From contig DUUM01000173.1 of the NCBI GenBank assembly GCA_012841565.1, forward strand, positions 29,950-93,949: 64,000 nucleotides of DNA, read 5' to 3'. Origin of the DNA: Candidatus Epulonipiscium sp. Lineage in GTDB: Bacteria > Bacillota_A > Clostridia > Lachnospirales > Cellulosilyticaceae. A program made the position numbers and the translations under genes. Below the pieces are notes generated by a model. It saw only the letters and a program-made list of their open reading frames with translations, was not told the origin of the DNA and searched no databases. Below, one piece after another: positions 1 through 8,496 of this stretch; the first letter of the stretch is position 1; each line of letters begins with the position of its first letter.

Positions 1-327
1 CCTGCAACCATTCCATTAATTGGTTTATTAGTTGGTGTCCAAGGTTTTTCTTATGGATTTACAACATCTTTTTTTGTGATGGAGTATAACTTAAATGGCG
101 TGCTTTTATGCTTGGCTGCCTATGGTATCCAAGGAACTTTATTTGTTATTGTTATGTTTCTATTGTCTATAGAAGCTTTTAGATTTGCAAAAAAAGATAT
201 GGCCGTAAGCCCGAAGATGTATCTTCTGTATTTATTAGTCGCCATAGGGGCTGTTATCATGATTGCTTTATATGAATCGTATATTGCACCTGTTATTATT
301 CAAGAGATTATTACAACGTTTTTTTAA
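1..327 (+). CDS. spoIIM: stage II sporulation protein M, C-terminal part
   Basis: The gene is cut by the left edge, and 108 codons of its 3' part are present, open from base 1. SpoIIM is an integral membrane protein of the SpoIIDMP peptidoglycan-degrading machine that drives engulfment of the forespore. The visible part has a G-x-x-x-G-F-T-type segment followed by two hydrophobic helices and ends with an ALYESYIAPVI motif, which matches the EAYLSPV end of Bacillus SpoIIM as I recall it. The deoB-punA pair directly downstream also follows spoIIM-xerD in Bacillus, which supports the call. No xerD lies between them here. The N-terminal half cannot be judged. Confidence 0.8.
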   Translation, partial: PATIPLIGLLVGVQGFSYGFTTSFFVMEYNLNGVLLCLAAYGIQGTLFVIVMFLLSIEAFRFAKKDMAVSPKMYLLYLLVAIGAVIMIALYESYIAPVIIQEIITTFF

Positions 328-350
328 ACACTAAAGAGAGGATGGATTAT

Positions 351-1529
351 ATGAAAAGAGTGATATGGATTGTTTTAGATAGTGTGGGAATGGGCGAAAT
401 GCCAGATGCTCATTTATTTGGAGATGTTGGCGCAAATACAATTGGAAATATTTCTGAAAAACTAGGAGGACTTCATATGCCAAATATGCAAAGTCTTGGC
501 CTAGGTAATATCCAAGGAATGAAAGGTGTAGAGTCTGTATCCTCACCTAAAGGAAGTTATGCAAGACTTGCAGAATTGTCCATGGGTAAAGATACAACAA
601 CGGGGCACTGGGAAATGGTGGGTATCCATACGAAAGATGGTTTTCCAACTTACCCTCAAGGATTTCCAAAGGATATTATAGCGGAATTTGAAGCTAAAAC
701 AGGTAGAAAGTCATTTGCTAACTATGCCTCTTCAGGTACTGAAATTATTGAAAAGCTAGGACAAAAACACGTAGAAACAGGTAAACTGATTGTTTATACT
801 TCTGCTGATAGTGTGTTTCAAATAGCAGCTCACGAAGATGTTGTTCCCCTAGAAGAATTATATGAAATATGTTTGATTGCAAGAGAAATGTTAAAGGGTG
901 AACATGCAGTTGCTAGAGTTATTGCACGTCCATTTGAGGGAACTGAAGGGAACTTTACCAGAACACCAAATCGTAGAGACTTTGCGTTATTACCACCTCA
1001 CAAAACGACTCTTGACTATCTTAAAGATGCAGACCTAGATGTTGTAGCGGTTGGAAAAATTGAGGATATATTTGCAGGCCAAGGCATTACAAAAGCCATT
1101 CACACAACAAGCAATATGAACGGCGTAGATGTTACTATAGATGAGATAAAGCAAGATTCCAAAGGTCTTATTTTCACCAACCTAGTTGATTTTGATATGA
1201 AATGGGGACATCGTAATGACTATGTTAATTATGGAAAGGCTTTAGAGGAGTTTGATACGCGTTTGCCTGAAATCCTATCCCATATGAATGATGATGATAT
1301 GCTTTTTATTACCGCAGATCACGGCTGTGATCCAACTTTTCCAGGGACAGATCATACAAGAGAATATGTGCCGTTCCTTGCTTATGGCAAAAATATAAAA
1401 GAAAATATAGATATGAAAACAAGGAAATCTTTTGCAGATATAGGCCAAACAATATGTGAAATCTTTAATCTGCCAAGTATTCCAGTAGGTGAGAGTTTCC
1501 TATCTTTAATAACCAAGGAAGAAAGGTGA
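351..1529 (+). CDS. deoB: phosphopentomutase
   Basis: DeoB interconverts ribose-1-phosphate (or deoxyribose-1-phosphate) and the 5-phosphate, linking nucleoside phosphorolysis to the pentose phosphate pathway. The 392-residue length is normal. Alkaline-phosphatase-superfamily metal sites are visible: VLDSVGMGE near residue 10, the catalytic threonine region KDTTTGHWE near 80-88, and TADHGCDP with TDHTREY near 325-340. An ATG at 342 lies inside the ribosome site, so the ATG at 351, 8 bases after AGAGAGGA, is the better start. The stop overlaps the ribosome site of punA, so the two are translationally coupled and form a purine salvage pair. Confidence 0.96.
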   Translation: MKRVIWIVLDSVGMGEMPDAHLFGDVGANTIGNISEKLGGLHMPNMQSLGLGNIQGMKGVESVSSPKGSYARLAELSMGKDTTTGHWEMVGIHTKDGFPTYPQGFPKDIIAEFEAKTGRKSFANYASSGTEIIEKLGQKHVETGKLIVYTSADSVFQIAAHEDVVPLEELYEICLIAREMLKGEHAVARVIARPFEGTEGNFTRTPNRRDFALLPPHKTTLDYLKDADLDVVAVGKIEDIFAGQGITKAIHTTSNMNGVDVTIDEIKQDSKGLIFTNLVDFDMKWGHRNDYVNYGKALEEFDTRLPEILSHMNDDDMLFITADHGCDPTFPGTDHTREYVPFLAYGKNIKENIDMKTRKSFADIGQTICEIFNLPSIPVGESFLSLITKEER

Positions 1530-1534
1530 TACCA

Positions 1535-2356
1535 ATGGAAATAATGATTAACAACATTCAAGAATCAGCAGACTATATTCAAAGTAAAATGACCCTTAAG
1601 CCAACCATAGCTGTCATATTAGGTTCAGGCCTTGGGGACCTTGCAGATGAAATACAAAATAGTGTTAAGATTCCTTACACCCAAATACCACATTTCCCTA
1701 TCTCTACGGTTGTAGGCCACGCAGGCCAGCTGTTAATAGGAGAACTAGAGGGTAAAACTATTCTTGCTATGCAAGGAAGATTTCACTACTACGAGGGCTA
1801 TCCTATGACAGATGTGACCTATGCTATTCGTGTTATGAAACAAATAGGAATTGAAAAACTGATCGTTACCAATGCAGCTGGGGCTGTAGATCCAAGCTTT
1901 GTGCCTGGGGATTTAATGTTAATTTCAGATCATATTAACTTATCAGGCTCAAATCCTCTAATCGGGAGGAATATGGACAGTTTTGGGGTTCGTTTCCCAG
2001 ATATGTCAAACGCCTATAGCCTAGAGCTACGAGATTTAGCTAGTAAAGTGGCAAAAGGAGCCGGCATCGATTTAAAAGAGGGTGTATATACCTTTATGAG
2101 TGGACCTACTTATGAGACACCTGCAGAAGTTCGCATGATACGTCTAGTGGGTGGGGATGCTGTAGGGATGAGCACAGCCCCTGAAGTTATTGTCGCTGTC
2201 CATAGCGGTATAGAAGTGGTTGGCATCTCATGCTTAACCAATATGGCAGCAGGGATTTTAGATCAACCACTAAACCACGAAGAAGTAGTGGAAACGTCAC
2301 AACGGGTAAAATCAAAATTTACGACTCTTATCAAGGGGCTTTTAGGAAATATGTAA
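1535..2356 (+). CDS. punA: purine nucleoside phosphorylase, trimeric type
   Basis: This enzyme splits guanosine, inosine and their deoxy forms with phosphate to the free base and (deoxy)ribose-1-phosphate, the substrate of the neighbouring DeoB. Family landmarks are GSGLGD near residue 30, GHAGQL near 62, NAAGAV, the purine-pocket segment GPTYETPAEVRM near 190-200, and SCLTNMAAG near 235. The length of 273 residues fits the trimeric PNP class rather than the hexameric DeoD class. A GTG at 1526 overlaps the deoB stop, but AAAGGTGA at 1522-1529 places the start at the ATG at 1535. Confidence 0.95.
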   Translation: MEIMINNIQESADYIQSKMTLKPTIAVILGSGLGDLADEIQNSVKIPYTQIPHFPISTVVGHAGQLLIGELEGKTILAMQGRFHYYEGYPMTDVTYAIRVMKQIGIEKLIVTNAAGAVDPSFVPGDLMLISDHINLSGSNPLIGRNMDSFGVRFPDMSNAYSLELRDLASKVAKGAGIDLKEGVYTFMSGPTYETPAEVRMIRLVGGDAVGMSTAPEVIVAVHSGIEVVGISCLTNMAAGILDQPLNHEEVVETSQRVKSKFTTLIKGLLGNM

Positions 2357-2381
2357 ATAATGAAGGAGGATGATTTTAAAC

Positions 2382-3620
2382 TTGATAGCTTTTTTTGAAG
2401 GTTGGCTATTGTATTACGGCGTTAATGAAAAGCTTTCAGTACAATTATCTGGGCTTTTATCATTAATAAGTATTGTATTACTTTATATAATAGTAGATTT
2501 AATAACCAAAAATATAATTCTAAAGATTCTAAAACGGTATATTAAAAGAAGTACGAATAAGTGGGATGATATTCTTTTAAAAAACAAGGTATTTGCAAGA
2601 ATGGCACAAATTCTTCCTGTTCTTGTTATTTATGTATTTGCCCCCGTATTTCCTAAGTACCAAGGTCTTGTCCAACGTATTGTCGTTGCCACTATTGTAT
2701 TTATTATTATACTCATCCTCAATAGCAGCTTAGATGCTATTGAAGATATTTATTGGGCGTTTGAAGTATCAAAAACAAAGCCTATTAAAGGCTATCTTCA
2801 GGTTATCCAAATGATTATATGGGTTATGGGAATCGTTATTATTGTAAGTATCATTGTAGATCGATCGCCAATTATATTGTTAAGTGGTATTGGTGCAGCT
2901 ACAGCTGTGCTACTACTTATTTTTCAAAATTCAATTCTTGGCCTTGTGGCTAGTATTCAGCTCTCTTCTAATAATATGCTTAAAATAGGGGACTGGATTT
3001 CAATGCCTACTTATGACGTAGATGGGGACGTATTAGATATATCTTTGCATACTGTAAAAGTTCAGAACTGGGATAAAACCATTGTTACTGTGCCAACTTA
3101 TAAAATGACAACAGAATCATTTACAAACTGGGAGGGCATGGTCAACTCAGGTGGTAGAAGGATCAAACGATCTATTTATATAGATTTATCTAGTATTCAG
3201 TTTTGCACTGACGAAATGCTAGAAAGATTTGCCAAGATTGAGTACCTCAAGCATTATTTAGCCATGAAAGAAAATGATATCAAAAATTATAATAGAGACC
3301 ATGGTGTAAATTCTACAAATCGTGTAAACGGCAGACGATTAACTAATGTTGGTACGTTTAGGGCCTATGTAGAGGTATACTTACAAAAGCATCCTGCTTT
3401 AAATAAAGATATGACACATATGGTAAGGCAACTGCAACCAACTGAAAAGGGGTTGCCGTTAGAAATATATGCTTTTACAGACGGTACAGCTTGGGTAGAT
3501 TATGAGAGGATCCAAGCGGATATATTAGATCATATATTAGCAGTTATAGAAGAATTTGATCTCAGACTTTATCAAGCCCCTAGTGGCCATGATTGGAGAG
3601 AATATCATATTCCTAAATGA
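2382..3620 (+). CDS. MscS-family mechanosensitive channel
   Basis: This is a membrane protein of about 412 residues with four or five hydrophobic helices in the first half, a glycine/alanine-rich pore helix (SGIGAATAVLLL near residue 170), then the MscS beta-domain (GDWISMPTYDVDGDV) and a soluble C-terminal part. The long C-terminal domain and the form of the pore helix resemble the larger YbdG/YnaI-type channels, which open under osmotic downshock. The ATG at 2370 abuts AAGGAGG with no spacing, so the TTG at 2382 is preferred. The start is uncertain by four codons. It follows punA by about 25 bases and may be co-transcribed, but it has no functional link to nucleoside salvage. Confidence 0.85.
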   Translation: MIAFFEGWLLYYGVNEKLSVQLSGLLSLISIVLLYIIVDLITKNIILKILKRYIKRSTNKWDDILLKNKVFARMAQILPVLVIYVFAPVFPKYQGLVQRIVVATIVFIIILILNSSLDAIEDIYWAFEVSKTKPIKGYLQVIQMIIWVMGIVIIVSIIVDRSPIILLSGIGAATAVLLLIFQNSILGLVASIQLSSNNMLKIGDWISMPTYDVDGDVLDISLHTVKVQNWDKTIVTVPTYKMTTESFTNWEGMVNSGGRRIKRSIYIDLSSIQFCTDEMLERFAKIEYLKHYLAMKENDIKNYNRDHGVNSTNRVNGRRLTNVGTFRAYVEVYLQKHPALNKDMTHMVRQLQPTEKGLPLEIYAFTDGTAWVDYERIQADILDHILAVIEEFDLRLYQAPSGHDWREYHIPK

Positions 3621-3623
3621 ATG

Positions 3624-3653
3624 TTGTAAATGATTCGCAAATACTGATATAAT
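3624..3653 (+). promoter_or_regulatory. sigma-A promoter for cheV
   Basis: TTGTAA at 3624-3629 and a perfect TATAAT at 3648-3653 are separated by 18 bases, just after the channel gene stop and about 38 bases before the cheV start. Confidence 0.65.
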
Positions 3654-3690
3654 AGGTATAAACAAGATAACTAAGGATAATCAGAAAGAG

Positions 3691-4602
3691 GTGTTTGATA
3701 TAGAACCTAATATATTATTAGAAACTGGTACAGGGGAAGTTGAAATACTAGAATTTATTATTAATGGTAAGCATTACGGTATCAATGTTATAAAGGTGAA
3801 GGAAGTAATAGAAATTGACAATTTAACAAAATTACCCTTAACCCACCCTTCCGTAGCGGGACTCACATTAGCCAGAGGTGAGGTTCTAACCTTGATTAGT
3901 TTAAAATATGTACTTGATCAAGAAGATAATGTGAAGAATGACTCAAACGTTATTGTCTGTGAATTTAATCAAACAAAAGTTGGCTTTATCTTCGATGATA
4001 TCGTCGGGATACACCGTATAAGCTGGAAAGATATCAAAAAACCAGAGCATATGTCAAGTAACCAATTAGTGATTGGTAATGTTGTTTTTGAAGGTAAGAT
4101 TATACTTCTTTTGGATTTTGAAAAGATTGTAACAGATATTAATCCTAATGTTGGTATCACAGAAGAACGAATGTCTGAGATTACCATTCGTGACAGGTCT
4201 AAAGTAAAATTAATTTTAGCAGATGATTCTGCTTTAATAAGAGAGTTAATTAAAAACACCTTAACAGCAGCAGGGTATAAAGATATGAAGTTTTTCAATG
4301 ACGGTGAGGAAGCACTCACCTATTTATCCAATCTTGCTAACGAAAAGAAAGAAAAGTTTACAGAAGATGCACATATCATGATTACGGATATTGAAATGCC
4401 ACAAATGGATGGACATACCTTAACCAGAGCAATTAAAAATCATAACGTACTTAGTACACTTCCTGTTATTATTTTCTCCTCACTTATTACAGAAGATTTA
4501 AAACATAAAGGTATAGCCGTAGGTGCTGACGCCCAAATGAGTAAACCTGAAATAGGGCAATTGGTAAAAATGATTGATAAATTTACAATCGATTTAAAAT
4601 AA
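3691..4602 (+). CDS. cheV: chemotaxis coupling/response-regulator protein CheV
   Basis: CheV joins receptors to the CheA kinase and takes part in adaptation through a phosphorylatable receiver. Residues about 15-160 form a CheW-like domain (EILEFIINGKHYGI onward), and residues about 173-303 form a receiver domain with an acidic pair in LADDSAL, the phospho-acceptor Asp233 in ITDIEMP, and the conserved lysine in SKPE. The GTG at 3691 is the only sensible start in frame. It has its own promoter just upstream. The tryptophan-transport promoter begins five bases after its stop. No other che gene is adjacent; cheR lies 35 kb away. Confidence 0.93.
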   Translation: MFDIEPNILLETGTGEVEILEFIINGKHYGINVIKVKEVIEIDNLTKLPLTHPSVAGLTLARGEVLTLISLKYVLDQEDNVKNDSNVIVCEFNQTKVGFIFDDIVGIHRISWKDIKKPEHMSSNQLVIGNVVFEGKIILLLDFEKIVTDINPNVGITEERMSEITIRDRSKVKLILADDSALIRELIKNTLTAAGYKDMKFFNDGEEALTYLSNLANEKKEKFTEDAHIMITDIEMPQMDGHTLTRAIKNHNVLSTLPVIIFSSLITEDLKHKGIAVGADAQMSKPEIGQLVKMIDKFTIDLK

Positions 4603-4607
4603 TCATC

Positions 4608-4636
4608 TTGACAAAAACAAATGCTAGGTGTATAGT
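4608..4636 (+). promoter_or_regulatory. strong sigma-A promoter for the trpXYZ leader
   Basis: A perfect TTGACA (4608-4613), a 17-base spacer and TATAGT (4631-4636) predict a transcript start near 4643, at the 5' end of the T-box leader. Confidence 0.85.
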
Positions 4637-4642
4637 AAGAAC

Positions 4643-4926
4643 AATTAAATGATTAAGTAAACCGTTGAGAAAGAATAGTAAACATTATTTCTGTATCTAA
4701 GAGAGTCGCAGGTGGTGAGATTGCGATATATGGGGAGTTGTTGAATGGACTTTTGAGGGCAGCCCGAACTAATAGTAGGCGCTGACGGGAACCAAACCCG
4801 TTATAAATCTGGCACATATGATTGTATGTGATAAAGAGGATTTCTTTATGAAATCAACTTGGGTGGTACCGCGAATATATTAATTCGTCCCAAGCATTTG
4901 TATTTACAAATGCTTGGGACTTTTTT
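4643..4926 (+). promoter_or_regulatory. tryptophan T-box leader (specifier UGG)
   Basis: The leader senses uncharged tRNA-Trp and allows read-through into trpXYZ when tryptophan is short. The T-box core GGGTGGTACCGCG lies at 4861-4873, within the antiterminator. The specifier loop reads GAATGGAC with UGG (Trp) at 4746-4748, in the usual position before CUUUUGAG. A terminator hairpin at 4887-4920 (GTCCCAAGCATTTGTA paired with TACAAATGCTTGGGAC) is followed by six T. The GGGACGAA side of the antiterminator overlaps the terminator, as expected for transcriptional attenuation. The Stem I elements AGAGAG and GGTGGTGAGA lie at about 4700-4725. Confidence 0.92.
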
Positions 4927-5049
4927 ATTTTACACGAATTATTTTAAGGGGATGATGACATGATCAGTGACTGGTGGAATAAAACATAATGACAAATAAA
5001 AAGCATAATAGAAGTAAATAAAATTTATAATTTGAAAGGGGAAATTGAA

Positions 5050-6069
5050 ATGAAAAAAACAATGGGAATGATAATGGGGTTAACAATTATGGCAGGTCTT
5101 TTTACAGGGTGTAGTAGCAACACAGAGGGTGTTAATGGGAAAGAAACGACACCTTCTAATGAAACCCCAGTAGTTTCTAGCGATAAGCAATATACCATAG
5201 GTATTGGTCAATTTGGAGAGCATGGTTCTCTTGATAACTGCCGCGAAGGTTTTATAGCAGGTCTTGCAGAGGAAGGCTTTGTAGAGGGTCAAAACCTTAC
5301 TATTATTAATGAAAATGCTCAGTTTGATACAGGAATTGGGAACCAAATAGCAGCGAATTTTGTTGGAAAAGGGGTAGATTTAATTGCAGCAATCGCAACG
5401 CCAATGGCTCAAAGTTCTTTTAATGCCGCTCAGGGTAAAGATATTCCAGTTGTTTTTACAGCTGTAACAGATCCTGATGCAGCAATGCTTACAAGCGGAA
5501 ATATTACAGGTACAAGTGATAAGCTTCCAGTTGAAGCCCAACTTAAACTCATTCGTGCAATGATGCCAGAAGCTAAGAAAATTGGAATCCTTTTTACAAC
5601 AAGCGAAGTAAACTCGGAATCAACCATCGCTGAATACAAAGAACGTGCTGATACATACGGTTTTGAAATTGTTAGTATGGGCGTCTCTGCTGCTGCCGAT
5701 ATTCCACTCGCAACAGATAAGTTGTTAGGGCAAGTGGATTGTATAACAAATCTGACAGATAACACAGTTGTAGGTTCCTTACCACTTATTTTAAACAAAG
5801 CAAATGCAAAAAACATTCCAGTGTTTGGTAGTGAAATAGAGCAAGTTAAACTTGGCTGTATTGCTTCAGAAGGTCTTGAGTATATAGAACTGGGTAAACA
5901 GACAGGACGAATGGCAGCCAAAATATTAAAAGGCGAAAAAACAGCAGATGAGATTCCATTTGAAATCATAGAAGAAAGTGTTCTTTATACAAATACTGAG
6001 GTTATGAATAAATTTGGCTTAACATTACCAGAAGATTTTATGGAAAGAGCAGTAGAAATTAACAACTAA
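5050..6069 (+). CDS. trpX: tryptophan ABC transporter substrate-binding lipoprotein
   Basis: This is the extracellular binding protein of a TrpXYZ-type importer (family PF04392). It begins with a lipoprotein signal ending LFTGC, with the lipidated Cys21, then a serine/threonine-rich linker, then a two-lobe periplasmic-binding fold (IGIGQFGEHGSLDN, AIATPMAQSSF, FGSEIEQV). The ligand is assigned from the UGG T-box upstream, not from residues in the protein. A TTG at 5032 is in frame, but AAAGGGGAA at 5035-5043 points to the ATG at 5050. About 70 bases after the T-box terminator are non-coding. A short hairpin repeat lies between this gene and trpY. Confidence 0.9.
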   Translation: MKKTMGMIMGLTIMAGLFTGCSSNTEGVNGKETTPSNETPVVSSDKQYTIGIGQFGEHGSLDNCREGFIAGLAEEGFVEGQNLTIINENAQFDTGIGNQIAANFVGKGVDLIAAIATPMAQSSFNAAQGKDIPVVFTAVTDPDAAMLTSGNITGTSDKLPVEAQLKLIRAMMPEAKKIGILFTTSEVNSESTIAEYKERADTYGFEIVSMGVSAAADIPLATDKLLGQVDCITNLTDNTVVGSLPLILNKANAKNIPVFGSEIEQVKLGCIASEGLEYIELGKQTGRMAAKILKGEKTADEIPFEIIEESVLYTNTEVMNKFGLTLPEDFMERAVEINN

Positions 6070-6090
6070 ATGGCGTTGTTTGGGGCTAAT

Positions 6091-6129
6091 GCCGCATTAG
6101 GCTAGGATAACAATATCCAGCCATTGCGG
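6091..6129 (+). repeat. hairpin repeat family, copy 1 (short form)
   Basis: This copy has the family caps GCCGCATTAGG and CCATTGCGG. The stem pairs CCGCA with TGCGG, GGCT with AGCC and GGATA with TATCC around an ACAA loop. It lacks the long inner hairpin found in copies 2-4. It lies in the 142-base gap between trpX and trpY. Confidence 0.8.
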
Positions 6130-6211
6130 AGAAGCGTGAAGAGTGGTCATAGGTGAGAATAAAAGCAGATAAAAGTTTCACTAACGAAATACACATAAGG
6201 AGTTTGGTAAC

Positions 6212-7243
6212 ATGGATATACTAATTGGAATACTAGAACAAGGAATGATTTACGCTATAATGGCCCTAGGGGTTTATATAACGTATAAAATATTAGATTT
6301 TCCAGACTTAACCGTTGACGGTAGCTTCCCACTAGGGGCTGCCATTACGGTTATGATAATGACAAGAACCCAGTTTACGAACCCCTATCTTATTATGATT
6401 TGTGCAGCTTTAGCCGGTGGTGTGGCAGGCCTTGTAACAGGTATTATCCATGTAAAATTCCAAGTAAGAGATTTACTCTCAGGTATTATTACAATGACAG
6501 CCCTTTACTCTATCAATCTTCATATTGCGGGTAAGGCTAACGTTCCTATCTTTGATATGGACACTATATTTTCTAATCATATTGTCAATGGTTTATTTCC
6601 AGCAAGTCTTGAAAGATATAAAGTTTTAATTATTATTTCTATTGTTACGATCAGTGCAAAAATCCTTATGGATTTATATTTACAAACAAGATCAGGTTAC
6701 CTACTAAGAGCTGTGGGGAACAACCCCGCCGTTGTTACTTCCCTTGCAAAAGATAGTGGCATTGTAAAGATTGTCGGTCTTGTTATTGCAAACGGATTAG
6801 TTGCACTAGCTGGTAGTGTAATGGCCCAGCAGCAAGGTTTCTTTGAAATTTCAATGGGGACAGGGGCGGTGGTTATTGGCCTTGCAACAGTTATCATCGG
6901 AACAAACCTATTTAAAAAGGTTGGTTTTGTTGAATCTACAACGGCAGTTATTATTGGGTCTATCATCTATAAATTATGTATCTCTTTAGCAATGGATGTA
7001 AGCTTTGGTGTTATTGCTGCTGTAGTGGTTGGGGTTCTTTGTATGGCCTACATTAAAAAAGAAACAACGATAAAGGTTATTCTTTCAATAGTCGCAGCCG
7101 TAGGCGCATACTTCTTGTCTAAAGTCTTAATACCTTACGCTATTAGCGCAAGTGATATGAAGCTTATTACATCAATATTCTTTTTATTAATTTTAATTGT
7201 CGGTAACGATAAAAAAAGGGGGGGATCAAGTGTTAGAGCTTAA
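6212..7243 (+). CDS. trpY: tryptophan ABC transporter permease
   Basis: This is the inner-membrane permease of the TrpXYZ importer, of the branched-chain-type permease family (BPD_transp_2). It has 343 residues with eight or nine hydrophobic helices and the family segment YKILDFPDLTVDGSFPLGAA near the N-terminus. AAGGAG lies 9 bases before the ATG. Its last codons overlap the start of trpZ by 14 bases, so the two are coupled. The assignment to tryptophan rests on the T-box at the head of the operon. Confidence 0.9.
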   Translation: MDILIGILEQGMIYAIMALGVYITYKILDFPDLTVDGSFPLGAAITVMIMTRTQFTNPYLIMICAALAGGVAGLVTGIIHVKFQVRDLLSGIITMTALYSINLHIAGKANVPIFDMDTIFSNHIVNGLFPASLERYKVLIIISIVTISAKILMDLYLQTRSGYLLRAVGNNPAVVTSLAKDSGIVKIVGLVIANGLVALAGSVMAQQQGFFEISMGTGAVVIGLATVIIGTNLFKKVGFVESTTAVIIGSIIYKLCISLAMDVSFGVIAAVVVGVLCMAYIKKETTIKVILSIVAAVGAYFLSKVLIPYAISASDMKLITSIFFLLILIVGNDKKRGGSSVRA

Positions 7244-8003
7244 AGACATTAATAAAATATATAGCGCAGGCACTGTTAATGAATCCTGCCTTTTTGATAA
7301 TTTTAATTTAGGAATCAATGATAAAGATTTTGTTTCGGTTGTAGGAAGTAACGGAAGCGGAAAAACTTCAATGCTCAATATTATTTGCGGTAGTATAGGA
7401 ATCGATAGTGGACAAATTATTGTAGGGAATAAGGATATTACTCCCCACAAGGATTTTATTAGATATAAAAAAGTAGGTAGGGTGTACCAAGACCCAGCCA
7501 TGGGGACCTGCCCTGATATGACAATCCTTGAGAATATGTCCCTTGCAGATAATAAAGGAAAGATGTTTAATCTAAGAAGAGGGACAAATAAAAAAAGAAT
7601 GGATTTTTACAGAGAAAACTTAAAGCAGTTAAACCTAGGACTTGAAGATAAGCTTGATGTGCGAGTAGGCGCTCTATCTGGTGGACAAAGGCAAGCTATG
7701 GCGCTCCTTATGTCTACCATGACACCGATAGAATTCTTGATTTTAGATGAGCATACAGCGGCCTTAGATCCTAAAACTGCTGAGATCATTATGGAGCTTA
7801 CGGACAAGATTGTTAAGGTAAAGCAGCTAACGACTATTATGGTCACTCATAACCTTAGGTATGCCGTGGAGTACGGTGATAGACTCCTTATGATGCACCA
7901 AGGGAATGTAATACTAGATAAAAAAGGGCAAGAAAAGAAAGACATGAAAGTGGAGGATCTACTGGAGATATTTAATACCATTAGTATTGAGATGGGGAAT
8001 TAA
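7230..8003 (+). CDS. trpZ: tryptophan ABC transporter ATP-binding protein
   Basis: This ATPase of 257 residues powers the TrpXYZ importer. Walker A is GSNGSGKTS near residue 40, the signature is ALSGGQRQA near 148, and Walker B is LILDEHTAALD near 172, with DEHTAALD in place of DEPT, as I recall for this transporter class. An in-frame TTG lies at 7197, but AAAGGGGGGG at 7216-7224 favours the GTG at 7230. It overlaps the trpY 3' end, as in a typical permease-ATPase pair. No terminator was seen directly after it; the riboswitch terminator at 8183-8238 would stop read-through. Confidence 0.9.
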   Translation: MLELKDINKIYSAGTVNESCLFDNFNLGINDKDFVSVVGSNGSGKTSMLNIICGSIGIDSGQIIVGNKDITPHKDFIRYKKVGRVYQDPAMGTCPDMTILENMSLADNKGKMFNLRRGTNKKRMDFYRENLKQLNLGLEDKLDVRVGALSGGQRQAMALLMSTMTPIEFLILDEHTAALDPKTAEIIMELTDKIVKVKQLTTIMVTHNLRYAVEYGDRLLMMHQGNVILDKKGQEKKDMKVEDLLEIFNTISIEMGN

Positions 8004-8103
8004 GAGAGTAAGAGCTATTGGACTTATGACACTATAAAATAGTTATTGCTTTTAAAAACACCACATGCTGTTATATATATATTGCATACGCGGATATAGT
8101 CAA

Positions 8104-8238
8104 CTAAAGGGGAGTAGCATAATAAATAGGTTCAACAGCACGGGGAAACCCTGGACCTATTTGCTTTTGATATCAAAAGGGCGAGACTTTTAGTTAGTAC
8201 ATTTTTTTAATGTACTAACTAAAAGTCTCATTTTTTTT
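8104..8238 (+). promoter_or_regulatory. yybP-ykoY (Mn2+) riboswitch with terminator
   Basis: The aptamer signatures are AAAGGGGAGTAGC at 8106-8118, CCCTGG at 8149-8154 and GGGCGAGACTTTT at 8179-8191. These match the manganese-sensing yybP-ykoY class, which controls Mn2+ efflux proteins and cation exchangers. A 19-bp perfect terminator stem (8183-8201 with 8211-8229) followed by eight T overlaps the 3' end of the aptamer, so ligand binding would free the reading frame downstream. The target is now only a 40-codon remnant. Confidence 0.88.
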
Positions 8239-8307
8239 GGTATTAAGGAAGGAACCTAGGGCATTACTATCTTGTATGAAGCATTATTAAATTTTAGGAG
8301 GATGGAT

Positions 8308-8430
8308 ATGAATTATTTATTATTAGTTATTGGTTTTGTTTTACTTGTAAAGGGGGCGGATTTATTTGTGAATGGGGCCTCATCTTTAGCTAAAAGGCTA
8401 AAATGTCTTTGTATAAATTCACTTTATTGA
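8308..8430 (+). pseudogene. truncated CaCA-family (Ca2+/cation antiporter) gene remnant
   Basis: A strong TTTTAGGAGG and an ATG open a frame of 40 codons whose first 32 residues are the first helix and start of the alpha-1 region of a YrbG-type Ca2+/cation exchanger (VIGFVLLVKGADLFVNGASS, then AKRLK). The similarity stops abruptly and the frame ends after eight unrelated residues. A full protein would be more than 300 residues. The break point lies just before the thyA promoter, so a deletion removed the rest of the gene. The riboswitch and ribosome site survive. Whether the 40-residue peptide is made is unknown. Confidence 0.82.
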
Positions 8431-8437
8431 GTATAAT
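8409..8437 (+). promoter_or_regulatory. sigma-A promoter for thyA
   Basis: TTGTAT (8409-8414), a 17-base spacer and a perfect TATAAT (8432-8437) lie 60 bases before thyA. The -35 box sits inside the broken exchanger frame. Confidence 0.75.
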
Positions 8438-8496
8438 CAACATGATAGCAAAATAATTTTGATTTATTTTAAAAGGAGCAAGAAAGGAAGATCCAA

